Source of the DNA: Pseudoalteromonas rubra
GTDB lineage: Bacteria > Pseudomonadota > Gammaproteobacteria > Enterobacterales > Alteromonadaceae
Assembly: GCF_005887095.1 (NCBI RefSeq)
Contig: NZ_PNCI01000024.1
Coordinates: forward strand, 26,371-90,370
DNA: 64,000 bases
Direction of reading: 5' to 3'
The notes under the pieces are model-generated. The model was not told the DNA's origin, did no database searches, and saw nothing but the letters and a program-made list of their open reading frames with translations. A program made the position numbers and the translations under genes. Of the stretch, positions 1 through 7,711 are shown piece by piece (the stretch's first letter is position 1; the number at the start of each line of letters is the position of its first letter).

Positions 1-1000
1 GGCGGCCACTGTCTTCAAAGACGGGCAGGTAGCTTTGTGCCAGTTCATCGAGTAATGCCGACAAATCAAACGTTTTGAAGCCCTGTATATGTTTGCCCGA
101 CTCAATGGCATTGAGTCGCACCAGATTGTTAAATGTATTGATGACCTGAGCCAGCTCACTGCTTGCTTTATCAATATGGCCTTGCAGTGCAGCCGTGTCG
201 TCGAGGTCCTGATACATACTCTGAAGGCGGTTGGAAATCCGCGATAAAGGGGTTTTCAGGTCATGAGCAATGCCCACTGACATGGTTTTCATATTGCCGT
301 GCAGGCGGGTTATTTCGTCCAGCATCTGGTTGATAGCAAGGCTGAGCGCCACAATATCGGGGTGAGAGGTAGAGACTTCAGTGCGTTTTGAATCGGGTGA
401 GTGTGCCACTTTTGCCAACTGAGCCGATAAATCCTCTAGCGGGCGGGTTCGTTTGAGCTGCAGCCATACAATCACAGCCAAAGTGAACGGCAGGCTCAAC
501 AGAGCAAACCACCCTAAGAGCTGCTCATAAAACTCGGCTTTTTGAGCATGCATGTCGTCGCGTTTTTGCCAGTAATCAATATGTAAGCCATCGGGTAAAT
601 CGAGCCTGGCAGACAGCAGTTCTATGTCGCCTTCTTCATCAAAAGAAACATTTTGCCATTGTGCAGAGGTTGCAACGCTTAGCTCTGTGCTGGCGCCAAA
701 AAGTAGCTTGTCCTGCTCATATATGGCAACCAGCCAGCCGTCATCAAGCAGATGTGCCCGTGCCTCGGTGTCGGACCAGATCACGTCCTCATCCAGTTCG
801 AACTCTTGCAACACGTGCTCAAGGCCGTGCTCATCGAGCATTATCTTAACCTCAGCCAGAAACTCGCTAAATTCGCTCTGCTGCTCCTGTTTGTCCTGCC
901 AAACAAGTAACTGACTGATGATCCATAGCAGCAACAGCATGCCTGCCCAAAGTGTGCCACCCACCAGGGTCGTTTGTGTCAGGTGATAACGGCTAATCAT
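1..1000 (-). CDS. Sensor histidine kinase, 3'-truncated by window edge
   Basis: Inner-membrane sensor kinase, partner of the OmpR-type regulator just upstream. The ATG at 998-1000 overlaps the regulator's stop by eight bases, so the pair is translationally coupled. The N-terminus has a membrane helix at about residues 10-34, then an acidic periplasmic stretch and a second helix near residues 170-190. The phosphoacceptor histidine is at about residue 246 in an HDLKTPLSR H-box. The ATP-binding N, G1 and G2 boxes lie beyond the left edge of the window, so only about 333 residues are visible. The stimulus is unknown. The family call is secure from the H-box and the pairing; the subfamily is not assigned. 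Confidence 0.9.
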   Translation of the reverse strand, partial: MISRYHLTQTTLVGGTLWAGMLLLLWIISQLLVWQDKQEQQSEFSEFLAEVKIMLDEHGLEHVLQEFELDEDVIWSDTEARAHLLDDGWLVAIYEQDKLLFGASTELSVATSAQWQNVSFDEEGDIELLSARLDLPDGLHIDYWQKRDDMHAQKAEFYEQLLGWFALLSLPFTLAVIVWLQLKRTRPLEDLSAQLAKVAHSPDSKRTEVSTSHPDIVALSLAINQMLDEITRLHGNMKTMSVGIAHDLKTPLSRISNRLQSMYQDLDDTAALQGHIDKASSELAQVINTFNNLVRLNAIESGKHIQGFKTFDLSALLDELAQSYLPVFEDSGR

Positions 1001-1676
1001 CAGACTGGCCTGTCAGCAGGTATCCGCTGCCGCGAATGGTTTTGATCATGTCAAAGGCAAAAGGTTTATCCAGTTTGTTGCGCAGCCGGCTGACATGGGT
1101 TTGCACTAAGCTGGTTTTGGGGTCGAAGCTAAACCCCCAGACTTGTTCCAGCAGCATAGTTTTGGTGATCAGCTGTTCCGGGTTTTGCATCATATATTCA
1201 AGTATCTGGTACTCTTTGGGCATCAGTTCTATTTCTTGTCCTGCTCTTATCACCTGACGGGAAGTGCGGTTGAGTGTGAGCTCGCCCAAAAATAATTCTT
1301 GTGTGTCAGCGCGTAAGGGCTGGCGTCTGGCCAGGGCTTTTAAACGAGCATACAGTTCAGCAAATGCAAAGGGTTTAACCAAATAATCATCGGCTCCGGC
1401 TTCGAGCCCGGCGACCCGATCGGCTGTATCGCTCAGTGCTGTGAGCATAATAATGGGGGTTGTAACTTTGCTGGCGCGTAAAACCCTGACCGCGTCCAGA
1501 CCATCCATATTAGGTAACAGGCGGTCGAAAATGATGACATCAAAAGAAGTAGCAGACGCGCTCAACATGGCTTGTTCTGCGTTGTCGCAATGCTGTACAC
1601 GGGCATTGTGCTGTGTCAGTCCTGCACAGATAAAATCGGCGGTATCCGGGTCGTCTTCAACTAATAAAATATGCAT
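993..1676 (-). CDS. OmpR/PhoB-family response regulator
   Basis: Cytoplasmic DNA-binding regulator of 227 residues, full length for the family. The receiver domain carries the acidic pair EDD at residues 7-9, the phosphoacceptor Asp51 in IIFDRLLPNMDG and the conserved Lys in LVKPF. The C-terminal winged helix has LTLNRTSRQVIR, then the recognition region and RGSGYLL near the end. It overlaps the downstream kinase gene by eight bases. The divergent small membrane-protein gene at 1813 is a natural candidate target because the two share one intergenic region, but no repeat-type binding site was confirmed there. Confidence 0.95.
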   Translation of the reverse strand: MHILLVEDDPDTADFICAGLTQHNARVQHCDNAEQAMLSASATSFDVIIFDRLLPNMDGLDAVRVLRASKVTTPIIMLTALSDTADRVAGLEAGADDYLVKPFAFAELYARLKALARRQPLRADTQELFLGELTLNRTSRQVIRAGQEIELMPKEYQILEYMMQNPEQLITKTMLLEQVWGFSFDPKTSLVQTHVSRLRNKLDKPFAFDMIKTIRGSGYLLTGQSDD

Positions 1677-1748
1677 ACAAACCTGAGGTTATCGTCACTC
1701 AGTTAAAGCATATCGCATTTTTGCCTTGGGTTGGCATACAATTTTGTA

Positions 1749-1776
1749 TTGTACTGTGCCTGCGTGTGTGTATAAA
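1749..1776 (+). promoter_or_regulatory. Sigma-70-type promoter of the 64-residue protein
   Basis: TTGTAC at 1749-1754 and TATAAA at 1771-1776 are separated by 16 bases, about 35 bases before the start codon at 1813. It lies in the intergenic region shared with the response regulator gene. Confidence 0.5.
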
Positions 1777-1812
1777 ATTAAACCAACTAAGACATAGAAT
1801 AAGGAAATAAAT

Positions 1813-2007
1813 ATGGCAGACAAGCAAGTCGAATCAGGACCTAACCCGGGCCTGTACATTGCGGTTGGTGCTGGGGTCGGTACGGCAATGGGGGTGACTT
1901 TTGGGGTCGCATTTGACATTCTGGCTTTTACCATTGCTCCGTGCGCTGGAGCTGGCATGGCGCTGAGCGTTGCGTTTTGGGGCGCCAACAAGCAAGCCGA
2001 TAAATAA
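1813..2007 (+). CDS. Small glycine-rich membrane protein, unknown function
   Basis: 64 residues, not recognised as a named family. A good ribosome binding site (AAGGAAA) precedes the ATG. After a short polar N-terminus come two hydrophobic segments, about residues 14-34 and 37-57, rich in Gly and Ala with small-xxx-small spacing (GAGVGTAMG, CAGAGMA), as in glycine-zipper membrane helices; the C-terminus is charged. It is divergent from the two-component pair and may be its target; this is inference from position only. The size, start signal and promoter support a real gene. Confidence 0.65.
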   Translation: MADKQVESGPNPGLYIAVGAGVGTAMGVTFGVAFDILAFTIAPCAGAGMALSVAFWGANKQADK

Positions 2008-2050
2008 GCCGGTAAGTAAGCAGGGTCGGCAGGTTCAGCCCTGCAAATTG

Positions 2051-2557
2051 TTATTCCTGATAGGCGCCTGCGCTGTAAATCAACTCATAGCTGTGGCTGT
2101 ATATCTCGACTATGTTACCAAACGGGTCTTCCATATAAATCATGCGATAAGGTTTTTCGCCCGGGTAGTAATAGCGGGGTTTTTCCATACGTCTTTTACC
2201 ACCTGCGGCCACTATTTTATCCGCCAGACCTTCTACATCGGGGTCTTGCACACAGAAATGAAAAACGCCGGTTTTCCAGTATTCAAAATTGTTGTCGGGG
2301 TTGGTTTGATTGTCGAACTGAAATAATTCGACGCCAATGCGATCGCCGGTAGACAGGTGCGCTATGCGAAAGCGTTTCCAGCCCGGACCAAATACGTCGG
2401 TGCACATTTCACCTATGGCGCTGTCATCTTCACTAATTTCAGTCGGTGCCATAATGACATACCAGCCCATTACCTGAGTATAAAACTCAACGGCTTTCTC
2501 CAGATCGGGGACCGAAATACCGATATGCGAAAAATTACGTGGGTAAACCTGGCTCAT
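2051..2557 (-). CDS. VOC-family (glyoxalase/dioxygenase-like) protein
   Basis: 168 residues with two paired beta-alpha-beta-beta-beta modules typical of vicinal oxygen chelate proteins. Visible landmarks are HIGISVPDLEKAVEFYTQVMGW at the start of module one (metal-binding His), GVFHFCVQDPDVEGLADKI at the start of module two, and the terminal YMEDPFGNIVEIYSHS with the metal-ligand Glu. Substrate cannot be named from sequence. It is divergent from a LysR gene 91 bases away, which by the usual LysR arrangement probably controls it. Confidence 0.88.
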   Translation of the reverse strand: MSQVYPRNFSHIGISVPDLEKAVEFYTQVMGWYVIMAPTEISEDDSAIGEMCTDVFGPGWKRFRIAHLSTGDRIGVELFQFDNQTNPDNNFEYWKTGVFHFCVQDPDVEGLADKIVAAGGKRRMEKPRYYYPGEKPYRMIYMEDPFGNIVEIYSHSYELIYSAGAYQE

Positions 2558-2648
2558 AGAATACTCTCCTCTGTTTGAATGATGAACAGGTTACAAATAC
2601 TCAATCATCATGTAAAATTATTAAAAATTATCTAAATAAATACATTTT

Positions 2649-3530
2649 GTGATGATAAATAACAGCTGGCTGCGAACATTTTGTACCCTTGCCGAAGTCG
2701 AACACTTCACACGAACGGCTGAACAGCTGCATATGACGCAATCGGGTGTGAGCCAGCATGTGCAAAAGCTGGAAGCGCATTTGGGTGTTGCTTTGCTGCT
2801 GCGTGACAGCAAACAAGTAGTGCTGACGGAAGCTGGCAAACGGCTGCGTATACAGGCACAACATATACTGCAAAGCATATCGGATCTTGAGGTTAGTATA
2901 GGAGAAGATCCGGCTTTTGAGGGGGAAGTCAAAGTGATGTCACCGGGCAGTGTGGGGCTTCGCTTATATCCGCATTTGCTGGCACTACAGACGCGTTATC
3001 CTAAGCTCATAATCGACCACAGATTTGCACCTAATCAGGCCATTGAAAAAGCCGTGGCTGATGGCGATGCAGATATGGGTTTCACAACAGTGCAGGTAAA
3101 ATCGGCCGATATCATCAGCGAGATGGTCGCCACGGAACCTTTATTATTGGTGACACCCGCTGAGGTAAATCAGCCAGACTGGGAAACCTTGTTATCACTG
3201 GGCTTTATTGATCATCCCGATGGTGCACATCATGCCGAGCTATTGCTCAGCGCTAACTACACGCTGTTTCAGCACTGTAGTGAATTTGAGCGCAAAGGGT
3301 TTTCTAACCAGATCAGCCTGATTTTGGAGCCTGTGAGCCGGGGCTTAGGGTTTACCGTATTGCCTGCCTACGCAGTTGAGGCTTTTGCAAAGCGTGAACA
3401 GATAAAGGTGCATATGCTCGATCATCCGGTGAGTGAAACTATATATTTGTGTACGACCAAACGTAGCATCTTGCCTGCCAGAGTCGAGACTGTCATTGAG
3501 CACGCTAAAACCAGCTTTGAAGGCCAGTAA
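2649..3530 (+). CDS. LysR-family transcriptional regulator
   Basis: 293 residues, standard for the family. The N-terminal winged helix-turn-helix (about residues 5-65) includes FCTLAEVEHFTRTAEQLHMTQSGVSQHVQKLE; the remainder is a periplasmic-binding-protein-like effector domain. The start may be GTG at 2649 or the adjacent ATG at 2652; both give nearly the same protein. It is divergent from the VOC gene, with an AT-rich 91-base gap containing ATCATCA and its complement TGATGAT on either side, a plausible but unproven operator. Effector is unknown. Confidence 0.92.
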   Translation: MMINNSWLRTFCTLAEVEHFTRTAEQLHMTQSGVSQHVQKLEAHLGVALLLRDSKQVVLTEAGKRLRIQAQHILQSISDLEVSIGEDPAFEGEVKVMSPGSVGLRLYPHLLALQTRYPKLIIDHRFAPNQAIEKAVADGDADMGFTTVQVKSADIISEMVATEPLLLVTPAEVNQPDWETLLSLGFIDHPDGAHHAELLLSANYTLFQHCSEFERKGFSNQISLILEPVSRGLGFTVLPAYAVEAFAKREQIKVHMLDHPVSETIYLCTTKRSILPARVETVIEHAKTSFEGQ

Positions 3531-3635
3531 TATTATTTATGGCTGCACTAAATCAATAAATATTGGCTTAGTACTGGCGCATCTGGGACTGAGCCATTAC
3601 TATGCAGCCAAATGAATCAAAAGTAGTAAGTAAGC

Positions 3636-3971
3636 ATGTCTTTACCTCCTTGCCCAAAATGTAATTCTGAATACGTTTATCAGGATCAAAGTAACCTGGT
3701 GTGCCCAGAGTGCGCCTTTGAGTGGAATCCCAACGAAGTCAACGATGATGACGTGGTAAAAGTGAAAGATGCGAACGGTGCGTTGCTGGCCGACGGCGAT
3801 AAAGTGACCGTGATTAAAGATTTGAAAATCAAAGGGAGTTCTCAGGTCATTAAAATTGGTACTAAAGCGTTGGTCCGCCGTGTACTGGACAAAAAAGACC
3901 ACGAACTGGATTGTAAGGTCGACGGCGTAGGCGAAATGATGGTGACTGCTAAGTTCGTTAAAAAAGCCTGA
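3636..3971 (+). CDS. yjdM: YjdM/PhnA-type zinc-ribbon protein
   Basis: 111 residues, the usual size of YjdM (formerly PhnA). An N-terminal zinc ribbon has CPKC and CPEC motifs (residues 6-9 and 23-26), followed by the conserved DSNG-like stretch [27 protein letters not shown] and a small beta-rich domain. The precise role of the family is not settled despite the old phosphonate label. It stands alone between the LysR gene and a hairpin-containing gap. Recognition is confident from the ribbon and the C-terminal domain. Confidence 0.9.
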   Translation: MSLPPCPKCNSEYVYQDQSNLVCPECAFEWNPNEVNDDDVVKVKDANGALLADGDKVTVIKDLKIKGSSQVIKIGTKALVRRVLDKKDHELDCKVDGVGEMMVTAKFVKKA

Positions 3972-3993
3972 TTGTTCTTTCCCTATTCGGGGC

Positions 3994-4028
3994 GGGATGA
4001 CGGAGCCCATTAACTCCTCGGTCATCCC
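3994..4028. repeat. Inverted repeat after yjdM
   Basis: GGGATGAC at 3994-4001 pairs exactly with GTCATCCC at 4021-4028, with an additional GGAG/CTCC pairing inside. There is no T tract, so it is not a clear intrinsic terminator; a partial second copy of the GGTCATC arm lies near 4059. A related GTCATCCCGG arm occurs at 12468, so this may be a dispersed hairpin repeat. Confidence 0.5.
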
Positions 4029-4138
4029 AATACCTCCTAAGTTACCCAGACACTCCCTCGGTCATCTGTGCAATAACACGGAATTGACGGCACCCGACAC
4101 CTTCTTGACCTTCAATGCTGTTAGTTATGTTATACTGG

Positions 4139-4152
4139 ACTAACCAGTTAGT
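4139..4152. promoter_or_regulatory. 14-bp operator-like palindrome
   Basis: ACTAAC-CA-GTTAGT is an exact inverted repeat lying directly after a TATACT (4131-4136) and just before the ribosome binding site of the small membrane protein at 4166. Its position at the expected start of transcription suggests a repressor site, for instance of a TetR-type regulator; none is encoded next to it. Confidence 0.45.
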
Positions 4153-4165
4153 AAGGAGGTCTGTT

Positions 4166-4414
4166 ATGGGATTTAAAGTAAATCATTACGCAGCGAAAAC
4201 AGTCAGCCGCTCACATACGATGGACTGGGAAACGGTTGCCATTGAACTTATCATAGGTGCAATTTGCTGCGTCATAGCAATCGCCGGGTTTAAAGCCAAT
4301 ATGTTGCTGATATTCGTGCCGGCATTACTGATCTCTCTGCTCTGCATTGCCGGTGCCTGCTACAATGTGTATTACTGGATTGCGGAACGTCGGGAAAAGC
4401 CTACAAAGCAGTGA
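4166..4414 (+). CDS. Small inner-membrane protein, unknown function
   Basis: 82 residues starting MGFKVNHYAA. The ATG at 4166 is preferred over an upstream in-frame ATG at 4115 because AAGGAGG lies seven bases ahead of it and the upstream start would sit before the promoter-like TATACT. Two hydrophobic helices are visible at about residues 24-41 and 44-66 (VAIELIIGAICCVIAIAGF; LLIFVPALLISLLCIAGA), with a basic C-terminus. It is not recognised. The lipocalin gene follows 55 bases later on the same strand. Confidence 0.65.
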   Translation: MGFKVNHYAAKTVSRSHTMDWETVAIELIIGAICCVIAIAGFKANMLLIFVPALLISLLCIAGACYNVYYWIAERREKPTKQ

Positions 4415-4469
4415 ACCTGCGCTGTTTCCTGAGCGTACTACCTGCATTGGGTTATACAAGGAACACACA

Positions 4470-4982
4470 TTGAAAACACTGCTAATCATCATGATGGCGC
4501 TTATCCTCAGCAGTTGTCTGGGTATGCCACAGGGCGTGCAGCCCGTTAATAATTTTGAGCTTAACCGTTACCTTGGTAAGTGGTATGAGATTGCCAGACT
4601 GGATCATTCCTTCGAACGCGGACTTTCTCGCGTAACGGCGCAATACAGTATGCGCGAAGATGGCGGCGTAAAAGTGATTAATCGTGGCTTTAACGCCGAA
4701 GAAAATCAGTGGCGCGAAGCCGAGGGCAAAGCGTTTTTTGTCAACCAGGACGATGAAGCCTATCTGAAGGTTTCGTTTTTTGGCCCGTTTTACGGTGCCT
4801 ATGTGGTGTTTGAGCTGGACCATCAAAACTATCAATATGCATTTGTGTCTGGCCCCGATACCGACTTTCTGTGGCTGCTCTCAAGAACCCCGGAAGTAGA
4901 CCAGGCCATTATCGACAAGTTCGTTCGCATGGCCTCAGAACGTGGCTTTGATACCAACTCACTGATTTTTGTTGAGCAGTAA
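4470..4982 (+). CDS. blc: Outer-membrane lipocalin (Blc-like lipoprotein)
   Basis: 170 residues, matching bacterial lipocalin. The TTG start at 4470 is chosen because AAGGAA lies eight bases upstream and it puts a lipoprotein signal peptide (residues 1-15, lipobox LSSC) at the N-terminus. Family landmarks are the first-strand motif GKWYEIARLDHSFERG, the NRGF stretch and a C-terminal LLSRTPEVDQ, so the beta-barrel is complete. Blc binds lysophospholipids in E. coli; here the ligand is inferred only. An in-frame extension back to 4347 overlaps the previous gene and is rejected. Confidence 0.9.
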   Translation: MKTLLIIMMALILSSCLGMPQGVQPVNNFELNRYLGKWYEIARLDHSFERGLSRVTAQYSMREDGGVKVINRGFNAEENQWREAEGKAFFVNQDDEAYLKVSFFGPFYGAYVVFELDHQNYQYAFVSGPDTDFLWLLSRTPEVDQAIIDKFVRMASERGFDTNSLIFVEQ

Positions 4983-4990
4983 TATCTTGC

Positions 4991-6280
4991 TCAGCTCTGA
5001 GCCAGTGGCAGCTGAATACGGGCTCTGGCACCGGGTTTGTCAGTGCGATTAACCAGTGTCAGGCGACCGTTGTGTTGCTCAATGATGTTTTTACACAGCA
5101 CCAGCCCAATGCCTTTGCCATTTGCTTTGATGGTATAAAAAGGCACAAACAGGTTGTCGGGATTACTGATGCCCTGACCCTCATCCAGAATATCAATGAA
5201 GGCGTATTGTGCTGTTTTACTGGCAGTAATCTTGACCGCAGCGGTCTGTGCACTGGCCTCCAGCGCATTGGTGATCAAATTAATCAGCACTTGCTCCATC
5301 AGGCTGACATCTACTGGTAGCGTGAATTCTTGTTCAACTTTACAGCAAACCCGTGGCTCATATAAAGCCTGCATTGGGGTCAGCAGGGCGCTTATGGTGA
5401 TCACTTTGGGGTGCAGCTGATGCTGTCTTGCAACACTGGCATAGCGATTAACGAACGACATCAGCCCATCGCTGCGCTGTACAATCACCATTAAGGCCTG
5501 CTCGAAATCGGCCTGAGTGTCTTTACTTGGCTGCAGGGTTTGTAATGTCTGTGCCAATGACTTGATGGGGGAGAGTGAGTTGTGGATCTCATGGCTCAGA
5601 ATGCGGATCATCTTTTGCCAGGCGTCACGCTGCGCCTGACTCACCACCGACTGTACATCGGTCAGGATCAATAAATGGGCATGACTGTCATTGATGGGGA
5701 GCTGGCTTTGGCGGATCTGCCATTGCTGAGCAAGAGAGGGGTGACTGAATTGCCACTGACCATTAGACTGCACCAGGCTAAAATGGTGTGCTTTGGTCAG
5801 TCGTTGCGTTTGCCAGGGTTTGCCTGTCCAGTTTGAGAAAGCCTCATTGGCATGAACCAGAGCATTACTTTCATCAAACACTACAATGGGGCTAGGCAGC
5901 TGCTCAATCAGCTGAAACAGTAAGATGGCCTGATGATCGCGTGCCGATTTATATGCCTGCAAATGCTCACACAGTTGACTGGTTTCTGTTTGCAGCTGAG
6001 CCAGGATACCGCTTTGATCGCGCGTATAAAACCGTTGCCCATAATCCTCTAAACGCATGGCCTCGACTGTGTTAGTCAGATGATAAAAGGGCTGAACAAC
6101 GCGGGTTTTAATGCTGTGTAGCAGTAGTGCAGCGGGGCAAAGTACCACAACACAGTTGGTAAGGATGCCCAGCCAGCCACTGCCAAGGCTGAGCAGCAGT
6201 GCGGTGCTGAGCAAGGCAAACAGTAACCAGACTATCAGGCAAAACCCAGAAACAAGGCGTTCGTAATTTAATTTAATCAC
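4991..6280 (-). CDS. NtrY/AtoS-like sensor histidine kinase with PAS domain
   Basis: 429-residue inner-membrane kinase. Two close N-terminal helices (about 9-31 and 36-55) leave almost no periplasmic loop, so it may sense the membrane or the cytoplasm. A HAMP-like linker, a PAS domain (IEQLPSPIVVFDESNALVHANEAF) and the H-box SHEIHNSLSPIKS follow, then DEGQGI and GKGIGLVLCK ATP-binding boxes. It is encoded two bases after the NtrC-like regulator gene and is clearly its partner. Together with the transporter genes upstream in the cluster it forms a self-regulated export cassette. Confidence 0.92.
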   Translation of the reverse strand: MIKLNYERLVSGFCLIVWLLFALLSTALLLSLGSGWLGILTNCVVVLCPAALLLHSIKTRVVQPFYHLTNTVEAMRLEDYGQRFYTRDQSGILAQLQTETSQLCEHLQAYKSARDHQAILLFQLIEQLPSPIVVFDESNALVHANEAFSNWTGKPWQTQRLTKAHHFSLVQSNGQWQFSHPSLAQQWQIRQSQLPINDSHAHLLILTDVQSVVSQAQRDAWQKMIRILSHEIHNSLSPIKSLAQTLQTLQPSKDTQADFEQALMVIVQRSDGLMSFVNRYASVARQHQLHPKVITISALLTPMQALYEPRVCCKVEQEFTLPVDVSLMEQVLINLITNALEASAQTAAVKITASKTAQYAFIDILDEGQGISNPDNLFVPFYTIKANGKGIGLVLCKNIIEQHNGRLTLVNRTDKPGARARIQLPLAQS

Positions 6281-6282
6281 GG

Positions 6283-7650
6283 TTAAGGCTGCCGGGTTTT
6301 GATGCTGAATTTATCCATGCGGCGGTACAGCGCACTTTTGCTGATCCCCAGCAATGCTGACGCCTCCTCGACGTTGTCCTGACACTGAGTGAGTGCCATT
6401 TTGATCAGTTTCTGTTCGGCCTGCTCCAGCGTGACCAATTCCTTTACCGGGCTGTTCAGCTCGCTGCTGGCTGGTTTGATGTTCAGCTGACTGGCAGTGA
6501 TCTCGGCCTCGTCACTCATCAGTACCGCCCGCTCCATAATGTGGCTTAATTCTCGTACATTGCCCGGCCAGTGATAGGCCTGCAGCACTTTACGGGCACA
6601 CTCTGATAAAGGTGCTTCGGGCAGTTCATAGCGCTTCGCGTGAGCTGATATAAAGTGCTCGGCGAGCGGAATCACTTCGTCACTGCGCTGTCTCAGAGGT
6701 GGTAGTGTCAGCTCTATGGTATTGAGCCTGAAATACAGATCCTGACGAAATGTCCCTTGCGTTTGCAGAGTATCGAGATCTGCATTCGTAGCGCTAATAA
6801 GTCGGCAATCTGCGTGACAGGTTGTGTCGGAGCCGACCAGTTCGTATTCGCCATTTTCCAGTACCCGTAACAACTTAGCCTGCTGAGATTCGCTTAGCGT
6901 CGCGATTTCATCTAAAAATAAGGTGCCGCTGCTTGCCTGACTGAAGCGGCCTTCGCGGTCCTGCCTGGCATCGGTGAATGCGCCTTTGACATGACCAAAC
7001 AGCTCGCTTTCAAACAAAGTATCCGGGATTGCCGCCATGTTAACGCTGACGAGTTTACCTGTTTGCAGGCTTTGCTGGTGGAGGTATTGTGCAACCTGGG
7101 ATTTGCCCGTGCCGTTTTCGCCTCGTAACAGGATATTGGCGCCGGTCGGGGCGACCCGGTCCAGCTGTTTTTTAAGTGCCTGCATTTGCGGGCTGATCCA
7201 TAGCAGAGGGTTGTCGGCGGGCGCTTTTTGCATGACCGTAGTGACAGCTTGTCTGGCATGGGCTATGTGTCGTAACCCCAGATGCTTTTTGATCATCATC
7301 AGCACTGCGTGGTTGTCCCACGGCTTGGCAAAAAAATCTACTGCACCTCGTTGCATGGCTTCGACGGCCAGATTAACACTGGACCAGGCGGTCATGGCAA
7401 TAAACACCGGGCTGGAAGGTATCTGCGCAGCATGTTCTGAGAGGAAGTTGAGACCTTCCTGACCCGAGGTGGTATCCAGCTCATAATTCATATCGAGCAG
7501 CACCAGATCGATAGAGTGCTGTGCCAGAGCCTGTGCCGCAGCACTCAGGGTGTCACATTGAATGGTGGTAAAACCGCTGTTTTTCAGCAGTATATGAAGA
7601 CTCAGGCGAATATCAGCCTTGTCATCAACGATAAGTACGGTGCCTTGCAT
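6283..7650 (-). CDS. NtrC-family sigma-54-dependent response regulator
   Basis: 455 residues. The start MQGTVLIVDD at 7650 is chosen because it places the receiver domain at residue 1; a longer frame from 7692 runs into an intergenic hairpin. The receiver has Asp53 (LVLLDMNYE) and Lys in FAKPWD. The AAA+ domain shows Walker A GENGTGKS, the sigma-54 contact loop as GAFTDA, and a DEIATLSESQQAKLLRVLE Walker B region. A Fis-type helix-turn-helix (EEASALLGISKSALYRRMDKF) ends the protein. The probable target is the sigma-54-like promoter in front of the adaptor gene at 12061. Confidence 0.94.
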   Translation of the reverse strand: MQGTVLIVDDKADIRLSLHILLKNSGFTTIQCDTLSAAAQALAQHSIDLVLLDMNYELDTTSGQEGLNFLSEHAAQIPSSPVFIAMTAWSSVNLAVEAMQRGAVDFFAKPWDNHAVLMMIKKHLGLRHIAHARQAVTTVMQKAPADNPLLWISPQMQALKKQLDRVAPTGANILLRGENGTGKSQVAQYLHQQSLQTGKLVSVNMAAIPDTLFESELFGHVKGAFTDARQDREGRFSQASSGTLFLDEIATLSESQQAKLLRVLENGEYELVGSDTTCHADCRLISATNADLDTLQTQGTFRQDLYFRLNTIELTLPPLRQRSDEVIPLAEHFISAHAKRYELPEAPLSECARKVLQAYHWPGNVRELSHIMERAVLMSDEAEITASQLNIKPASSELNSPVKELVTLEQAEQKLIKMALTQCQDNVEEASALLGISKSALYRRMDKFSIKTRQP

Positions 7651-7660
7651 GGTTAAACTG

Positions 7661-7682
7661 GCAGGCGCCGTTCGGCGCCTGC
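7661..7682. repeat. Strong intergenic hairpin between permease and regulator genes
   Basis: GCAGGCGCC and GGCGCCTGC form a perfect nine-base stem with a four-base loop. Read on the minus strand it follows the permease stop and precedes the regulator start, without a T tract, so it could reduce read-through or stabilise the upstream transcript, separating transporter from regulator levels. Confidence 0.6.
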
Positions 7683-7711
7683 ATTTCCTCATTTACTTTT
7701 TATTAGAATGG

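Noticed and set aside
4347..4469. Upstream extension of the lipocalin frame
   Set aside because: It would hide the lipoprotein signal peptide and overlap the preceding gene.
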